This document shows positions 16,750 through 17,965 of a DNA stretch of 17,965 bases, in pieces. The position numbers and the translations under genes are program-made. Source of the stretch: Entrophospora sp. SA101 (Eukaryota > Glomeromycota > Glomeromycetes > Entrophosporales > Entrophosporaceae); the NCBI GenBank assembly GCA_958430865.1, contig CAUDNR010001058.1, positions 1 to 17,965 of the forward strand, in the 5' to 3' direction. Under the pieces are notes generated by a model. The model searched no databases. It worked only from the letters and a program-made list of their open reading frames with translations, and was not told the DNA's origin. Every line of letters starts with the position of its first letter. Positions within the stretch are counted from its first letter, which is position 1.

Positions 16750-17965
16750 TTATTTACCTTGTTGTAATTTAATTAAAGCAGCTCTAATATTTATATTGAG
16801 ATTGTTTGATGGTAAGTTAGAATTGAATTCATCAAAATTATCATCATCATCATCATCATTTGGTGATGATAAATCTAATTCATCAGGATTTTCTAATTCA
16901 ATTTGATCAGTTTTTGTAACTTGACTTTCCAATCTATCATTGTAAGAGGATGATAATACATTAATTCCATCTACAAGATAATCTAAACAATAATGACATT
17001 TAAAACTCATCTTTTGAAAACACTCATTATGATATCCGTGACCACATATTAGAACTTTTCCATAAAGTTGTAATTGATCAATTTCTATATTAATATCACA
17101 ATCTTTTGGAGGACTTTTTGTGTGATATCCTGTAGGTAAAGTCCCTATTTTCATAATTTCATTTAATACAAAAAACTTATGACCAGTTGATTTAATTGGT
17201 CTTGTTATAGATTGTGGTGCATGCTGTGGAGATGTTGAATTAGACCAAATGTTTTGAAAAAATTCAATAAGGAAAAGAGCTGTCTGTTTTACCATAATAT
17301 CAATATTTTTTTTAGTATATGGATATTTCTTAGTATTAACAAAAGGTTTCATAAAATCATTATTATGTCTTTGATTATCAATAGATATTGCATCACGCCT
17401 CAATCCTTCTGGGTTATAATTTTTACCCACAGTATGTCGACAAATTAGGCTATGAAAATTTTCTACAAAATATTCATTAAATTCTTGTAAATTTTCAGAT
17501 AAAATATTGTACATAGGATGTTCAATGCTTTGCCAATAAAGAACATCAGAGATAAAAGCTATCATTATCTTATCATAATTTTTTCTTCCAAATCGTTTCA
17601 TAATAGTCCAAAGTCGAAAGATTGTTTCCAAATATTCTTCAAAATGACCTTCACGAAATAAAATTGCATAAATATCCAATGTTGCTGGTACAATATTATC
17701 TAATAAATCTAAAAATGTGTGATATTCAAGATTTTTTTGGATGCCAAATTTATTAATAACTGTATCTCTAATAATCATCCATCCTGAACGTGAGATATAC
17801 AATAAATAATTTACCATCCATGGAGGAGGTGTAAGTGATAAATTTTGTTTTCTTAATATTTTCTTATATAATAAATTGAAAAATGGGTGATATAATTTTA
17901 TTGTTGATTCTCTAGTATTTAATGATACATGTAAAGGTCCTAAAAAAGGTACTAGATGAAGTATT
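16750..17965 (-). CDS. Large repeat-family protein with RING-like C-terminus, 5' end outside window
   Basis: The frame is open from the window edge to a TAA at 16750 (about 404 codons), beginning within the protein at HLVPFLGPLHVSLNTRES. Landmarks follow: SGWMIIRD, LLDNIVPATLDIYAILFR, EEYLETIFRLWTIMKRFGRK, NEYFVENFHSLI, KKYPYTKKN, TALFLIEFFQNIW, LPTGYHTKSPPKDC, then VLICGHGYHNECF and FKCHYC. The last pieces look like the second half of a RING-H2/zinc-ribbon, while the usual first CxxC is reduced to one Cys. The tail is acidic (DDDDDD). I recognise the pattern as a highly repeated family in arbuscular mycorrhizal fungi, probably transposon-related, function unknown. The 3' end is uncertain: a GTAAAT donor at 16757 and acceptor before 16716 exist, and 16716-16642 is open (FSNDNFLKNKLEPVPEP...), but the join is out of phase and would give VF-stop. 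Confidence 0.6.
   Translation of the reverse strand, partial: ILHLVPFLGPLHVSLNTRESTIKLYHPFFNLLYKKILRKQNLSLTPPPWMVNYLLYISRSGWMIIRDTVINKFGIQKNLEYHTFLDLLDNIVPATLDIYAILFREGHFEEYLETIFRLWTIMKRFGRKNYDKIMIAFISDVLYWQSIEHPMYNILSENLQEFNEYFVENFHSLICRHTVGKNYNPEGLRRDAISIDNQRHNNDFMKPFVNTKKYPYTKKNIDIMVKQTALFLIEFFQNIWSNSTSPQHAPQSITRPIKSTGHKFFVLNEIMKIGTLPTGYHTKSPPKDCDINIEIDQLQLYGKVLICGHGYHNECFQKMSFKCHYCLDYLVDGINVLSSSYNDRLESQVTKTDQIELENPDELDLSSPNDDDDDDNFDEFNSNLPSNNLNINIRAALIKLQQGK

Overview
The window reads as nuclear DNA of an AT-rich filamentous fungus. Introns are short (about 70-100 bp), Asn/Gln-rich runs are common, and several protein families look like those massively amplified in arbuscular mycorrhizal fungi. 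Rhizophagus or a close relative is my best guess; this rests on recognised families and composition, not on a marker gene.

Layout. Positions 1-4604 are a transposon graveyard. An unidentified reading frame broken only by TGA codons (307-826) ends at a TA site holding a decayed pogo/Tigger-type DNA transposon (827-3260). Next is the relic of a Fanzor gene, a eukaryotic relative of TnpB RNA-guided nucleases (about 3663-4604), itself split by a 329-bp hAT-type MITE (4121-4449). Positions 4936-8897 are a small gene island of three intact spliced genes: NDUFA5 of mitochondrial complex I (-), an Asn-rich basic protein of unknown function (+), and a SIKE/FGFR1OP2-type coiled-coil protein (-), a family known from STRIPAK complexes.

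Positions 9372-11151 hold a spliced pseudogene of a fungal multigene family, broken by frameshifts, stops and a 154-bp MITE with TTTYACCA target duplications. From 11641 a truncated, frameshifted gene fragment runs to the edge of a 3.3-kb hAT transposon (12452-15753). This transposon has near-identical ends, dense subterminal TGAC repeats and a five-exon transposase carrying one clear frameshift. Its right end touches a 529-bp almost perfect palindrome (15754-16282; two 251-bp arms with two differences). The right edge carries the 3' part of a large gene with a RING-like Cys/His cluster (16750-17965, continuing outside the window).

No operon logic applies. The functional content is the central island; the flanks record nested insertions (pogo, hAT, two MITEs, palindrome) into older genes. 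The two MITEs appear to be non-autonomous hAT derivatives, and one has ends nearly identical to the full-length hAT 2.2 kb away. The Fanzor relic, the palindrome, the TGA-only frame and the hAT/MITE pair are the observations most worth following up. I found no rRNA, tRNA or CRISPR array.
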